Assembly: GCA_947462335.1 (NCBI GenBank) | Contig: OX381707.1 | Span: forward strand, 62,225,773-62,289,772 | Direction of reading: 5' to 3' | DNA from: Harmothoe impar | Taxonomy: Eukaryota; Annelida; Polychaeta; Phyllodocida; Polynoidae | Length of the DNA stretch: 64,000 nucleotides | Part shown: positions 23,878-35,963 of the stretch, piece by piece | How the letters are laid out: each line of letters starts with the position of its first letter | Position numbering within the stretch: position 1 is the first letter of the stretch | Translations under genes and position numbers: made by a program | Notes under the pieces: model-generated | The model's input: the letters and a program-made list of their open reading frames with translations, nothing else | What the model was told of the DNA's origin: nothing | Databases searched by the model: none

Positions 23878-26800
23878 CTAAAGCTGTATACTGCTTTACA
23901 CCTGTAATGCCACCCTGGGTGGTAGTTAGCACCTGGTCAACAGGTATCTAGAGTGAAAGTAAGCCCACAGCTAGACTACTGCATTAACAAGCCATGGCTC
24001 TCCTAGGCGCTAATGCCCCTTGGGGGCTGGCAGGGAAAGTGAGAGAAAAATATGTATAATTAGAAATAGATTTCTAAAGGGAAACTAGTTTGTGTAGAAT
24101 ATTGAAAAGAATTCCCAGGGTAATATAATATGATATTCAGGTTGGCTTGGGATAAAAATAAATGGGTGTCAAATAACCCTCAGGATTTTAATTTAGTAAC
24201 ACAAATTATGAGAGTTTTTAACGCCGTAAAATATAGTACTATAGTCTAGACCATCCTGGTGTGATTTAAAAGTCATTGCTCCCCCCCAACCCCCCTCCCC
24301 CAGCCTCACATCCTTTCACAGCGTCCCATACAAAGGCCCTACAAAAACTGATGTAACAGGTATTACATTTGCAACGACTTCCTTTGGAAGGCCAATGTGT
24401 CCTTTAATCCCTCTCCTGCTTTTAACAGCTTAAGAGGGTCAAGTTTACACTGGACGGGTGGTGAAATTTCATTAGAAAAACGTGAATTGGATGTTAAGAT
24501 CTATTTGAGAACAAATTACGTTTGTTTAATATATCATCGTTGCAATGGAATCATTCAATACTTAGTAATAATTTCAGTCACTAATCACGATGGCATTAAT
24601 GGCTAAATAAATCACGTACAAGATCCCAATATCGATTTCGAAATATTTTAGCCATACTCTATCTTGTTATCTTCAGTTTATGCACCATACACACATTGGA
24701 TAACTGTTCTCAGCCTAAACGTGGCACACTATCAGCATACTCTTAGTCATCCTTTTCTGCAAGCCAACGTGTAAGAGTTACAGCGGTAGTTCCCCCTAGT
24801 GTAGTACCTTGGTATTAAGTTGGAGCTGTTCTTACTAGGACTGATGGACTGGAAAGTGACACTAGTTCTGTAGTGCTCACGTGAGTGATATATAGAGCAG
24901 GCACGTATGTACCCAGACAGGCTTTAGAATGAGACATGCCCCTATTAACACCTTCTTCGCGAAAAGCTGATAGGAAAAAGGGGAACTCCCCACATGAAGA
25001 AGGGGAACACCCCACATGTAGTTGTATGACAACATCTGTATGTACCACGGCAATAATCATATCAATTAAAAATTTTTTAATACAATCTGCCTAAATCTGT
25101 ATAATAAATTAAAATGGTTTCTCACAGTAAAGTATAAGGCCATTATGTTTGGTTATAATTTGATATCCATAGCATTTAAATCCCCCAGCATCCCATCACA
25201 GACAGGGCATGAATAGGGACACAATAGCTTTACATTAAAAGCCCTTCAATGTGAATAACTCACGCTTCTAAAGTGTTTAGGTAGTAAAACGAGGATGAGC
25301 AGCGCCGCATCAGGTTTCAACTTCCCCCCATGGCGTCAGGGGGGTGCAGTCAGAAATCTGTGCAAATACTCCAGCAGGGTAAGCATGGCTGGGCAGGGTC
25401 TACTTGCCCTGGTATGTCCGTGCCTGGCTGGTCGGTCCCCCTCAGCCACTATCAAAGAGCACACATTACCCAACCTATGAACACCCTACCATCATCTCAC
25501 ACAGCTATCAGCATCACCTAAATACGTATACCATATCTCTTAAACCATATGGAATCATATTTAGGTTTTGGGACCGGATGAAAGTCCAAACCCGACTTGG
25601 CTTCAAGCCCACGATCCAACTGGATCCTCAGCAATGGTGAGACAAAACTGTTCACTGGAGGGTCCTCAAGCCCGATATTATTATACACTTCCTCCAGGGG
25701 GTAGAAGCCAAATGGTGACTGCTGCTGCCAAAAGGGAGGCTTCTCTATGATAGCTTCTGTTTAGTTTGGTTAAACTCCATTGGTGTGTACTTAAATATGT
25801 TTCTTGAATTGCATAAAGCAACCTAGTTCAATTTTCCACATCTTAAGTTGAGGAGCATTTGTGAGTATGATTGTACATGTATGTAATTGATAAGAAATGG
25901 ACAAGAAGATAAGAAATGGACAAGAGGGAGGAACGTAGTAAGGACTCTTGCTAGCACGATGTTTCTAAATAATTTAGAATGCTATAGTTGTAGGTACTAT
26001 GGCCGAGGCATCATCAACTGTTAAGAAGGTGTCAAGCAGGATGGCTTTAAATCTAATGTTAGCACACATTTACTTAGATATGACCCTTATTCAGAAACTA
26101 GAGATTTCCCCACCCAAGTTAATATGCAGCAAAGGTTATACAGGTGAGCAGGCTAACACGTGGTGGCTCATGAAATATGTGATTTATCACGCCTTATTTC
26201 CCTTTAAAGCCATAGGGAAAACCTATCCCGCCATCTACTATATTTATCAGGTCATCTTCTCCAAGTCATAGTTATCAACGATTTGAAGCACTCTCCCAGG
26301 AAATCCTAATCCTGGGTCGAAGCCAATAAGGTGCTTCCCCGGGAGAGAGGACTTATGGCACATGGCTTGCTTGGCTACATATTCGGCATATCATCTCATT
26401 ATAATGACCTACTCTTCTTAGTCTAAATGATTCCAACCATATATGTCCTTGATATGATTCCATATGGCCGATATTTGATTGATCATGTTTATATCACTGG
26501 CAACTATGAATGGTGTCACGAACTATATCTAGGGTAAATAACACTGAGAAGCCAGAATATGCTACGTTATGAGGGAATAGATGGTAATAGATTATGATGT
26601 ACATTTGTACATCAAATAATCGCATTCACTCAGTGAAACCTAGACCCAATACCCATGAGAGACATAAAACTTAGTATAGAAAGCAGAATAACCGGATTTC
26701 GAGATGGTTGTATACTTAATACCCAAAATACAAAAACGAAATCCCTCGAAAAGGAACAAAACCTGTCTTGTTTACTAAAGGATTTCCATACCTTCCTCTC

Positions 26801-29435
26801 TGTTTTCCGTGTCACTACAGCCTTTTTCACCTATTTGTTTGGGGGTTTATAAGGCTTGGGGAGTGATATTGAAGGTTAGAATGGTGGGTGTGGGAGATGA
26901 TCTCAGGAATGTTCATCCAACCTCTACCTTAGGCCGGTACGTGATGTAAATAATCACCACCAAGATTGATGTAGCTCATCCATGTCCTCTTCCAAGGTTT
27001 ATTATATAGCACAGGTATGGAGCATAGTTCATAATCATATTGACACCGTACTTAAGAGTGAGATCATCTTCTAACCAAACCATCAGGGTCTTATCACTTG
27101 ACATGAGGAGTGACTATAATTATAGTATACTCGTGACAGAATGCCAAACCATGTGTGTCCCCTTAAGGGCATTTAAGGACTCCCTTACTGCAGTGTCTAC
27201 GGTTGGTAACTGCAGAGAGAATGGCATATGGTATACCTATGTTTAAGAGTAGCAGGTTAAATGCAGTGTTACCTTTGTAGTCTAGTTTCACAAACTAGTC
27301 ACTTGTGCATGTGTACTGACCTTATAATGAGGCAATTGCTTACAGATTTAGTTTATCAATATGTGTATTATATCAATATGTATATCATGCTAGGTCGTTT
27401 TCCCTTTCTAATACTACATTTTCATTATCATGGATATCAAATTAAAATGGGACATTGGCATGTTGATGTACATTTAATTTCACTATGACTGTTTAGGCCT
27501 ACAGTATATTCACATTTCGTAGTAATGTGAATAAGAGTGTCCTCCACTTACCATTGAAAAAATGTCTTTCAATTGCAAATTTTCATCAAGGACAAAACCT
27601 GATTTATAATGATTGATGGAGAGTGAAAACTTGGTATATAATAAAATATTATAGCTCCAATAAATGGAAAGATAGAAGAATATAGATACACGTACTGAAG
27701 ATTTAAGATGATACCTGAAGTTATGGACTGTTTACAGGGCTAGAGTCCTCAAGATTTATTGATGAGAACTTCACCAGACTTCATGTAATGGATCATGTGT
27801 CACGGACTATTAACTACAGAAGTTTTATCATTTTGCAGCCATCACTCTCAAACTCAGCACTTAAAACCAGTCAACTTCGAAAACATCCACACCCACAATA
27901 GATCAAAGCCAGTGCTTTAGCTCAATACCAAGGAGAGCAACAGTTTTTGTGCCTGCCTTACACTCATGGTTTGACTGGGGGGAGAAGATTATCCTGTCCC
28001 TTTGATGCTCTGTACATGACTTTCAATCATCTCAGATGGCCAAGTAGTAGGTAGAAGGTAACCGACCTAAACATCATCATTTTGTAGGGGAAGTATGCCC
28101 TACTCACTATGACCTCATGTCAGCACCCCCCCCCTTCTCACCCACCTTACCAACCACCAGCTTTCCCCTATGGATCAGAGACCCCTACTTATCCCTATAC
28201 ACCTCTCATCCCTTCACCATAGACCCGCCCAATTTTGGTGATTTAACAGTGACAGCATATTATGTCCCCTTTCTATTACCTAGCTCAGTCACCCCTTAAA
28301 GGCAAGGTCTGCTCGGTTGTAGTCCCTCACTACCCACCCCCTGTGTACCACTTTCCTCAACTACTTCTTGACATTTCTTTTAGCTAAGCTAGTTTTGAGA
28401 TTGAGGTAAAATTTCCATAATGAAATAGGATATTGTTGGATGGTCTTTTGGAACACCTTGATTTATCATGGGCTAGCTAGCATCCCGGGCCTAGCATACA
28501 TGATTTACAAAGGGTATACATGTATATAGTTTTTAAATCTTCTCCAAAAAAGGGTGACTCCGTTTATATCCTATTTGAATAGAAACACACATCTACCTCA
28601 TCTAATTTAGATTTCGTCAGTTTATTTTGCTGTTAAGGCTTATCCTTTGTTCAGCCCTAGTTTCAGGGGTAATCCAACAAAGTAACCAATTTAAACCTTT
28701 ATCTGTACAGTATACAAGCTCAGTCCAGCGGGTAGATAATTGCATAAAGGAACAAGACATCGAGGGAATTAAGAATGCACCCAGGACTGTACTATCAAAG
28801 ATGCACTAAGATAAAGAAGTTCAATTTTAGTTTCCTTTCACAAAATACAGCATTCTATTCTGAGTCCAATACTATCTACAAATCTGATCTGACTGGGAGA
28901 TGTTATTTTATGGGATATACCTGTCCTCTCCTAATTTAACATGCACTACACCATCCCTTAAGAATTATAATATATAAAATCCAGAAAAATAAACACTCTA
29001 AATAGCAAGGTAAAGTAGCATGGTCACACCCCTGTCCTCCTTAACTACCTGGACCTACAGGTTTGGCATCCCCTCTACCTCCTCCATGGCTGCTTACTTA
29101 AGGGGTGTTTGGTGTTTCTTTAGTTCTTACAACTGCCGCCAGATCGCTCTGGCTTTCTGGCTGAGCGGCCCTGAATGCCTGGAGGCCTGAGGCTTGCGCT
29201 CAGCCGTGGGTAGAGGCCAGATAAACACTACACCCATAGGTCACGTATTCTTAGCCTGCAGATCCCTGAATAAATGCTGCAGCAAATCCCCTGGGTGTCC
29301 TCCCATTTACCTGAGAGAGCGAGCACTACCATTCACCCACTGGAGGGATCGTGGGAGTCCTCCTTCAATGAGCAGGCCTTGGGCATGGACTACTAAGGCC
29401 ATACTACAGCCAGAGTGGGTCTAGGTCCTTAGGTG

Positions 29436-29453
29436 ACTACTAGAGGGCGGGGC
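29436..29453 (+). promoter_or_regulatory. CTCF-like site
   Basis: CTACTAGAGGGCGGGGC resembles the CTCF core (consensus about CCASYAGRKGGCRS) with mismatches. One of a loose group in this half of the window. Confidence 0.3.
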
Positions 29454-30918
29454 AGTTAACACCCACTTACATGTAAGGACCTGGAGGAGCAGGGGTAGAT
29501 CCCTATTAACCTGTCCACTCCCACACAAATCTTTGCCCAAAGACCGTGGAGTCACTTAAGGCCCGTGTGGACCTGTCCTGTACTTATTAACAATAATGTG
29601 AATGGGTCCATGTAGGATAAAGGGCGTCACCTGGATCACTTTACATTATTTCTGCCTCGGGCAATTGATCCACCCAATGGGTGAATACTGGGTGAAAACA
29701 AGAGCCAGAAAATAGACTCTCTGTCATGCGTTTCTATATATAGCAAAATCATCTATCATTTTCATTTTCAAGTACATTAATCAAAAGCAAGTGTTTCAAA
29801 CAACCAGACCGTGTTGCCTGAAACACGCCTGTTGTTTTGCTCATTATAAAATATGATTTTCTGTAATCTGCTTTCAGCATCAAAGTGCATGTAATACTAC
29901 ATGTATAACCATATTGCCTCCAATGGTGAACATTAGCATTTTGCACCTTCCTGTCTCCATGACTTGTAATCATAGACAGGTGACGCCCTTTGCCAATAAT
30001 AACCACAAAAGGGAAATAAAGATGAAACAAACCACAACACGTCTTAACCACCGTGTCACATGCGTGTGGACATTGCATGTGAGCCAAACATGGGGGGTTT
30101 ACAGGAAGGCCAATCTCCAAACACATGTTGTCAACCTCCCACACATTTCTCCTTTGACAAAGGTTCTGCTTGGAAGCACCAGGGATGTCCTTAGCTAATA
30201 CAGGACCTTACATTGGACTGTGGATCATTTCAAGTTATTTATACATGAAAGAGACCACCATGCCTAACCAAGGAGTATTATTAAGTAGTTGCCCTATTAC
30301 TTGTGGGCTGCCTACCCTTGCCCTACTGGATAATCCGACTAATGTGATCTAATTGTGGCTTGGCATATGCCACACCCCGAATAACCCAGATCCATCTCAA
30401 CGGCTTATACCCACTTATATGATAGCATTTACACAGAGCCTGAGCCACTTCTTCTGATATAACATATCTAATTATTTTCTTTTCGCGTCTATTTGTGTTT
30501 GTAAAGAAATCCCTTTGGTACATCGTATCGCTTTTGGTGTCAATAAACAAAGTTTATGAGCCATGACATTGTTCATCTTATACTATATAGTATACAATAA
30601 AGTCATATGTCGTCTGCTCTAGAGCAGAGAAATAGATCTGTTTCACATTTCACCTCTACAAAACACTGTAGAGAAACGGTAGATATTTCTTCCCACGAAA
30701 ACAGTGGGATTTGATTTGCTTTTTGGATAGATAAAAGAAGAGAAGAAGGATTACAAATGTGTCAGGTTAAAGACGGTTAGACGTGATTTCCGTTGGATCC
30801 TGTAATTAGGACAGTAAACGTTACTCATGTGATAACAACAAGTACAAATAAACAAGGTCTTAATAGCCTTTAAAGTGTGTGTAATTAGCAGATCATCCGT
30901 TTTAAGGCCTAGCGCCCC

Positions 30919-30980
30919 TATATATAGGGCTGAGTACCTGTCCCGACTGCACTCTGACTGTTACTGGACGTGCAGTAAGA
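30919..30980 (+). promoter_or_regulatory. Possible TATA-type core promoter
   Basis: TATATATA at 30919-30926 is followed about 31 bases on by GCACTCTG, usable as an initiator, and then GGACGTG at 30966-30972, which matches the arthropod downstream promoter element but sits too close to that initiator. The 13-mer TATATAGGGCTGA recurs near 50940. No coding region follows, so this is weak. Confidence 0.2.
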
Positions 30981-32197
30981 TCTGCGGGTTTAAACAGGGA
31001 GCGGGCTAGACATATTACTGCTTGGTTATAATTGGACCAAGTAAATGCGTGAATAACGGTTTCTCATCACTAATATTGTTTAGGTTTCCCTTTTCACAAC
31101 TGCAGAAAAATCACGACTCTTATCCAAACCTCTATATTATCATAGCTTTCTTTGTATTATGCATATATATTGCAAATGCATACTTAGTAAGTCCGAAGCA
31201 TATTTGTAAAACGTCCATGAATATATATTGTCAGGACTGTAGCCCTTCTATGTAGGATTGCATGCAGAATGTTTCGTTGGCACACGCCAGTTACATTATT
31301 AAAGAACCCACAACATGAACGGAAGTCAAAACGGTATGGTTATGCTGCTTTTATGGTCTTATAAACTGCTTAACATTTATTTTTACGATCTGATCGAATT
31401 CGGGCATAATTAATTACTATAACCATCATGCAAACTGCTTTTTCTATGTGAGATGGGGGGGGGGGGATGTACAATGAGATGTGGCATGGTTTAAATGATA
31501 ATCATGAACACATTGATTCTTTCACCATGGAGGAGACGGCCATAGTGGTGTCACACGTCCCAGCATGTAGACCCCCCCCCCACCCTAATAACTGTACCAC
31601 TATTATTACCACCACTCTAAGAGAGTAATGTGAGGCTTGGGTCCCTTCCCATTGGCACAGGTGACTAGTGCTAATAATCGTGTACCCAACAACCCCACAG
31701 GAGAGAAGATCCAAAATGTGGTACTCATTATAGCATATCTTCAAGACACTAGAAACCCAACTTTAAAAGTGATTTAATATGTTAACAAGGTCTACCTAAG
31801 CAAACTTTAAACTTGTTTCAAAGCTTGGCAATGAAGCACTCATGAAATTCACGCCACAAAGGATATACACATGAAATAATTCGCAACATATTAAGAATCG
31901 TGTAGTTGCATGTTAACAAGGTTTGCCTTAGAATATACCTCCAGTAACAACCTGAGGGATCAAATAGCCCATACAAAGCCTTATACTTCACCCCCAACCA
32001 TGTCCTGTTAACCTGATGCTGATAAACCTGTATTACCAAGCGTGTCTAAATATTGGGTAGGCCCTGACAACTTCACAATCACTGCACCTCTTAGATCAGA
32101 CTTGTAACTGTCACAGTGTCAGGGCCCAACCGGGTGTGGATATAAAACTGGATTTACCCCAATCAATTATATCGGTCTTTAGTGACCGCATTGGTTA

Positions 32198-32490
32198 GGC
32201 CAAATAAAAAAAAAGGTTTGTTTCAGGTAACATGGGAAGAAACTCTAGGGTCGGTAGGTCGGATTTTTTTTTTTTTTTTACTTTTTTTTTTTTTTTACAA
32301 ACCCAAAATCGACCCCAAAAAAGTGTAAAAATGGGAAGATTTTTTCAAAACTTTCGTAAACCCAAAATTGACCCCCAAAAAAAGAAAAAATGTAAAAATT
32401 TCTTCAAAATTGGATAAAAAAAAGTAGGGTCGGCCCTGTTTAGATAGGGTCGGTCGGGTGACCTGAAACAAACCTTTTTTTCTTTTGGCC
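32198..32490. mobile_element. MITE with ~28-bp terminal inverted repeats
   Basis: Left end GGCCAAA..AAAAGGTTTGTTTCAGGT is matched by the right end ACCTGAAACAAACC..TTTTGGCC in inverse orientation. The 293-bp interior contains A/T runs and a direct repeat of about 55 bp (32299-32355 and 32359-32415, each starting AACCCAAAATCGACCCC or nearly so), plus three copies of TAGGGTCGG. There is no coding capacity. The target duplication is unclear. Confidence 0.75.
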
Positions 32491-33465
32491 CTAGGTATGC
32501 AGCATGTAGTTATCGAACAGCTTTAGTTATCAAAAATGATTTCCATCTGAACCATGCGGTCGTGGTCATAGAGAAAGCCTGGAGATGCCTGCACTCTCGG
32601 GTTGGAATCCTCCAACGCCCTATACTATAGTTACCCCATAATTCTAGTTGATGATTTTCTCTGCTACTATAATTATCTAGTCGGTCATTGCACTTCTCCA
32701 CCACTTGGTAGAATCACCCACATGGACATGTTCCTGTACATTACATGACTTCCTTTGACGTCACGTCTTGGTGCCGTGACGGAGGTGTGTTCTGTATATA
32801 CAAGGTCACATCCTGTCCTTTTAGAATGTGAACCTTCTCTTACTCGCCAACACAAACCAGCATGTCTGTTGGCATGGTGCACCACCCCAAGTTCCAATTG
32901 TCCCATCTTCCTCCTCATCTCTGCGCAGAATTTTAATATAATATATAGGTATTCAGGACTGGTTTGGGTAACCTATCATACTTAGTGTCATATATGAGTT
33001 CACCCTCCAAATGCACTGTGTAGTTACCTATTATTTCATAAGTAAAACCATTATCTATGAAATTACTTTGAATATAATATGGTGGCTGCTTGAAGGTATG
33101 TTGCTATTGCATTATTTATAAGACTGCTGTTAGTAAAAAGCAAGGATGTGGACCCTGATTTTAAGCTATAAAAATGCAATAGCTTTGAGCTAGACAATAT
33201 TACCCTAGTAGTCGAGCCAAAGCTGTAACATGTTCTGAAGAAAATAATTAGTCTATTTCATAGGGAGCCACATTTAAGTAGCAAAAAACTGAGCGGATAG
33301 CACACATGCACTTGTCCATTCATTATTTCATGTGTTACCCGAACATAAAATGGCGCGCGGGCACGATTTTTGTTCCGAGGAGGGCGCGGGGGATAGCAAA
33401 AATGTATCGGCCCACTTAAAAAAAAAGAAGATCACTCCCTTACTTTCATATCAATAAATACCAAC
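32491..33465. other. Non-coding DNA next to the 33.9-kb exon
   Basis: No supported gene. A short CG-rich patch with GGCGCGCGGGC near 33352 is the only notable point. Confidence 0.5.
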
Positions 33466-33903
33466 CGCTTGTAGGGCGTAGATCTCCTCCAGTAGGTCCC
33501 CTATGACTGACTTAGACTCGAGCTCCAGCTCCCAGTCTGCAGAGGACCACTGCTCCAGGTGCTGAAGGTCCGAGTCCTCCCTGTCCATCAGACTCCAGCA
33601 GTCCCCCAGGCTGGAGGCATCCTCAGACCTTAAGGACAGCCCATCCACAGACACCAGGGAGGCTGTGTCCTCCGAGGATGTAGGAGACGGCGTCCACATG
33701 GCTTTAGTCGAGGTGGAGCTCAATTTTGTCCTTGTTGGGGGCGTCCCCCTCCCCTTGATAGTGCCCCTTGGGGTACTGGAGGATATTGGGAGAGGGGGAC
33801 TGGGCGCTGAGGCCGTCTGGTCGCCCTTGACCAGGTGGGTCAGAGTGTCCAGCAGCATCAGGTGCCCCTTCAACCCCAGCCACTCGGCCTGCAGCCACAT
33901 TGA
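33466..33903 (-). CDS. Coding exon of an unidentified gene (146 codons)
   Basis: An open frame with strongly protein-like composition lies between acceptor actgctcataccatag and donor GCG|GTTGGT; a G|GTATTT donor four bases further is the alternative. It begins MWLQAEWLGLKGHLMLLDTL, an amphipathic helix, then a Ser/Thr/Pro linker (SSSTPRGTIKGRGTPPTRTK), then an acidic Ser-rich part and a final helix, SVIGDLLEEIYALQA. Codons favour G/C at third positions, unlike the AT-rich surroundings. Same strand as the RGS gene, which also uses GTTGGT donors, so it could be an upstream exon of that transcript, but no RGS12 PDZ or PTB similarity is seen. An ATG at 33900 could also make this a first exon. I do not recognise the family. 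Confidence 0.7.
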
Positions 33904-35767
33904 CTATGGTATGAGCAGTTGGTGAGCTGCTCAGTCACAGGCTGTGGAGCTGCTCACCACTAGCTGAGCTGCCCCTCCCTGCTATAGGAAACACCCATGG
34001 TGTCGTGTATATGTCCATAAAGTATAGTTGTGGGGTTTCCTTATGTTATTTGATGTGAGTTGAGGCTGAGCTTAGCTCATCTCTCAATAATCATTGTGAA
34101 GCTGATGCGAGCCACTCGGAGGATCTATTTTGTGACATTTACATGAGGTCACGAGTCAATTTGATAGATATTCCTTTCAACTTCAGTTTATACCACGGAC
34201 TCCATATACAAAGGCACATTCTATTCTGGTGTCAGCACAACTATAATCCTGTAAGATGATATCATTATTCTCTCACATCTATCATAAGATCGTCTACACA
34301 TATCCCAGGAGAGTGGAGCTAGCCTTGCCAAACGTACCTTCAGATGACAATGAGTGATCACCAACTGCAGCTCTATGCCTTATCTAAGGCATACATTGCG
34401 ATCTGTCACTGTAACTGCAGCTAGACCAATTAGGTGTTGTAAGCCATACATCCACGTACACCTTTGGGGAGGTAAACAGGCAGGGTGGGTAGTGCATCCC
34501 TTAGTGTAGGCAACCATATGAATATGTACATACACCAGTAATGTCTCCAACTGTACACTATAAAGCCATAGCTGATTTCGGCATAGTTGTTTTTGTTTGA
34601 CAGTATATACCCCCTATGTAGAGCAGATCTCCTATTCCTTATGTGGGGTAATTGGGTTCCATATCTAACAGTGGCTGGGGGGTTTAGACATCTGTATCCT
34701 TTATCACAACAGCCATCTGTCACTGAATCCCCCACAGGTAGTCTGACAGTTTAACACCCCTGTGTGTTTCCCAATGTCTATACAGGTGAGGCTTAGCTTT
34801 GACCAGGGGGTATTAGGAGTGAAGCAGATAGAGGGGACCTCTTTACCTATATATGAGTCCACCCAAGGCTTCCATGGTGAGATACAGACGGGTCTTCTCT
34901 CAGGGTTCCTCCTGGTTAGAAGCTCTATAACATATGTAGCACTTGTTGTATTCTTCCTTAATAGTTAACGTACAACTGTGGAATAAGACAGATGTATTAG
35001 TCCATCAGAGGGTTATCTGCACATTTCATCTCCTGTATGTATAGTAAAGCCTCTATGGCAGGAAGTGGCTCTCTCATCCGTAAAGCTCTATGTGGGACAA
35101 TGCTCTTACAGCATACTTAAATATGTAACAGAATAATAGACGACCTTTTCGGGGAGCTCCCGTAGTGGAACTGATGAACACAATGTGCATTCTGTATGTA
35201 TGAAATGTGTGCTCTGAATGATCCACCTTGTTCGGTCCCACTGTTTCTTATGTTCATCATGTACAAGCCACTGGGTTCATGTCTCCATAGTAGTTATAGT
35301 GTAATAGCACATGGCACATTTTATGATAGCGCCTGAGGGAAACATAGGAAGAGAAATGAGGAAAACTGAAAACAGGCTTGAATTCTATCACGGATTGTGA
35401 GCAAACTCCATGCATTCTGTCAATGTTGGCCAGAGAGGGCTGTGCTGCTATCTATAGGTATATGTCGGGTTCCTCGTGTTTCACCGAATAATACTCTATG
35501 GAGAGGTGTGGTTCATCTGTGCTTAATGATGGGAGAAGGGTGGAGCTCTTGGATTATCGCCCACTTAGAGCATGCAGCCCTGGAGAGCTTAAGGCCGGGT
35601 GGGGCCAGTATCTATAGACTTGCAGAGGTACCTGTGTATCCAGGTATCACTTAGCATACCCCCAGGTGATGCCTCCAGTAGGTACACACCTTAACACACC
35701 TGAGAACACCTATTTAATCAACCACACCACCATTCCCTCACACCTGCCAGACACCACCATTTTTTAC
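33904..35767. other. Non-coding DNA
   Basis: No gene or repeat recognised; short open frames on both strands lack motifs. One CCTCCAG copy at 35672-35678. Confidence 0.5.
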
Positions 35768-35963
35768 CTCCATTCACCCATTGTTTGCAGTCTCTTCACG
35801 AACTGGGGTAAAAACCTCATCATGCCTGGTGAGATATAGGGATGTTTTTGGTATGCCAGCTTTTTGTTAGGAGCTTCAAACCAGCTTTTGGCTGGTTCAA
35901 TCTTGTGACTTGTATTGGCTAGACGGGGTGCCAGTGTAGGATTAACATAACAAGGAAACACAC
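35768..35963 (-). CDS. Candidate coding exon, unknown function
   Basis: An open stretch with phase 1 start and phase 2 end, between acceptor ttctaatagctacag and donor TGGAG|GTAAAA. It encodes a basic, Pro/Tyr-containing segment including KSWFEAPNKKLAYQKHPYIS and a helix FLPQFVKRLQTMGEW. The phases do not join it directly to the 33.9-kb exon. It may be an exon of an unknown gene or a chance frame. Confidence 0.3.

Larger units (their letters stand above)
23878..32197. other. Non-coding DNA with short coding-like fragment at 25.5-25.8 kb
   Basis: Mostly AT-rich with no recognisable gene. On the minus strand an open stretch between about 25525 and 25763 reads through SPFGFYPLEEVYNNIGLEDP, but it lacks a clear donor and may be chance. 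Open frames such as 29749-30144 (-) show no motif. A hairpin-capable stretch lies at 26285-26352 (GAAGCAC pairs with GTGCTTC; CTCTCCC pairs with GGGAGAG). Confidence 0.45.

Noticed and set aside
25525..25763. Minus-strand coding-like stretch with PLEEVYNN
   Set aside because: No convincing donor or in-frame partner; kept only as a remark because it overlaps a CCTCCAG motif copy.
26285..26352. tRNA- or structured-RNA-like hairpin
   Set aside because: Stem pairs exist, but no A/B box arrangement or cloverleaf could be drawn.
29749..30144. 131-codon minus-strand frame
   Set aside because: No motif, no splice signals at sensible places, overlapping plus-strand frame of similar quality.
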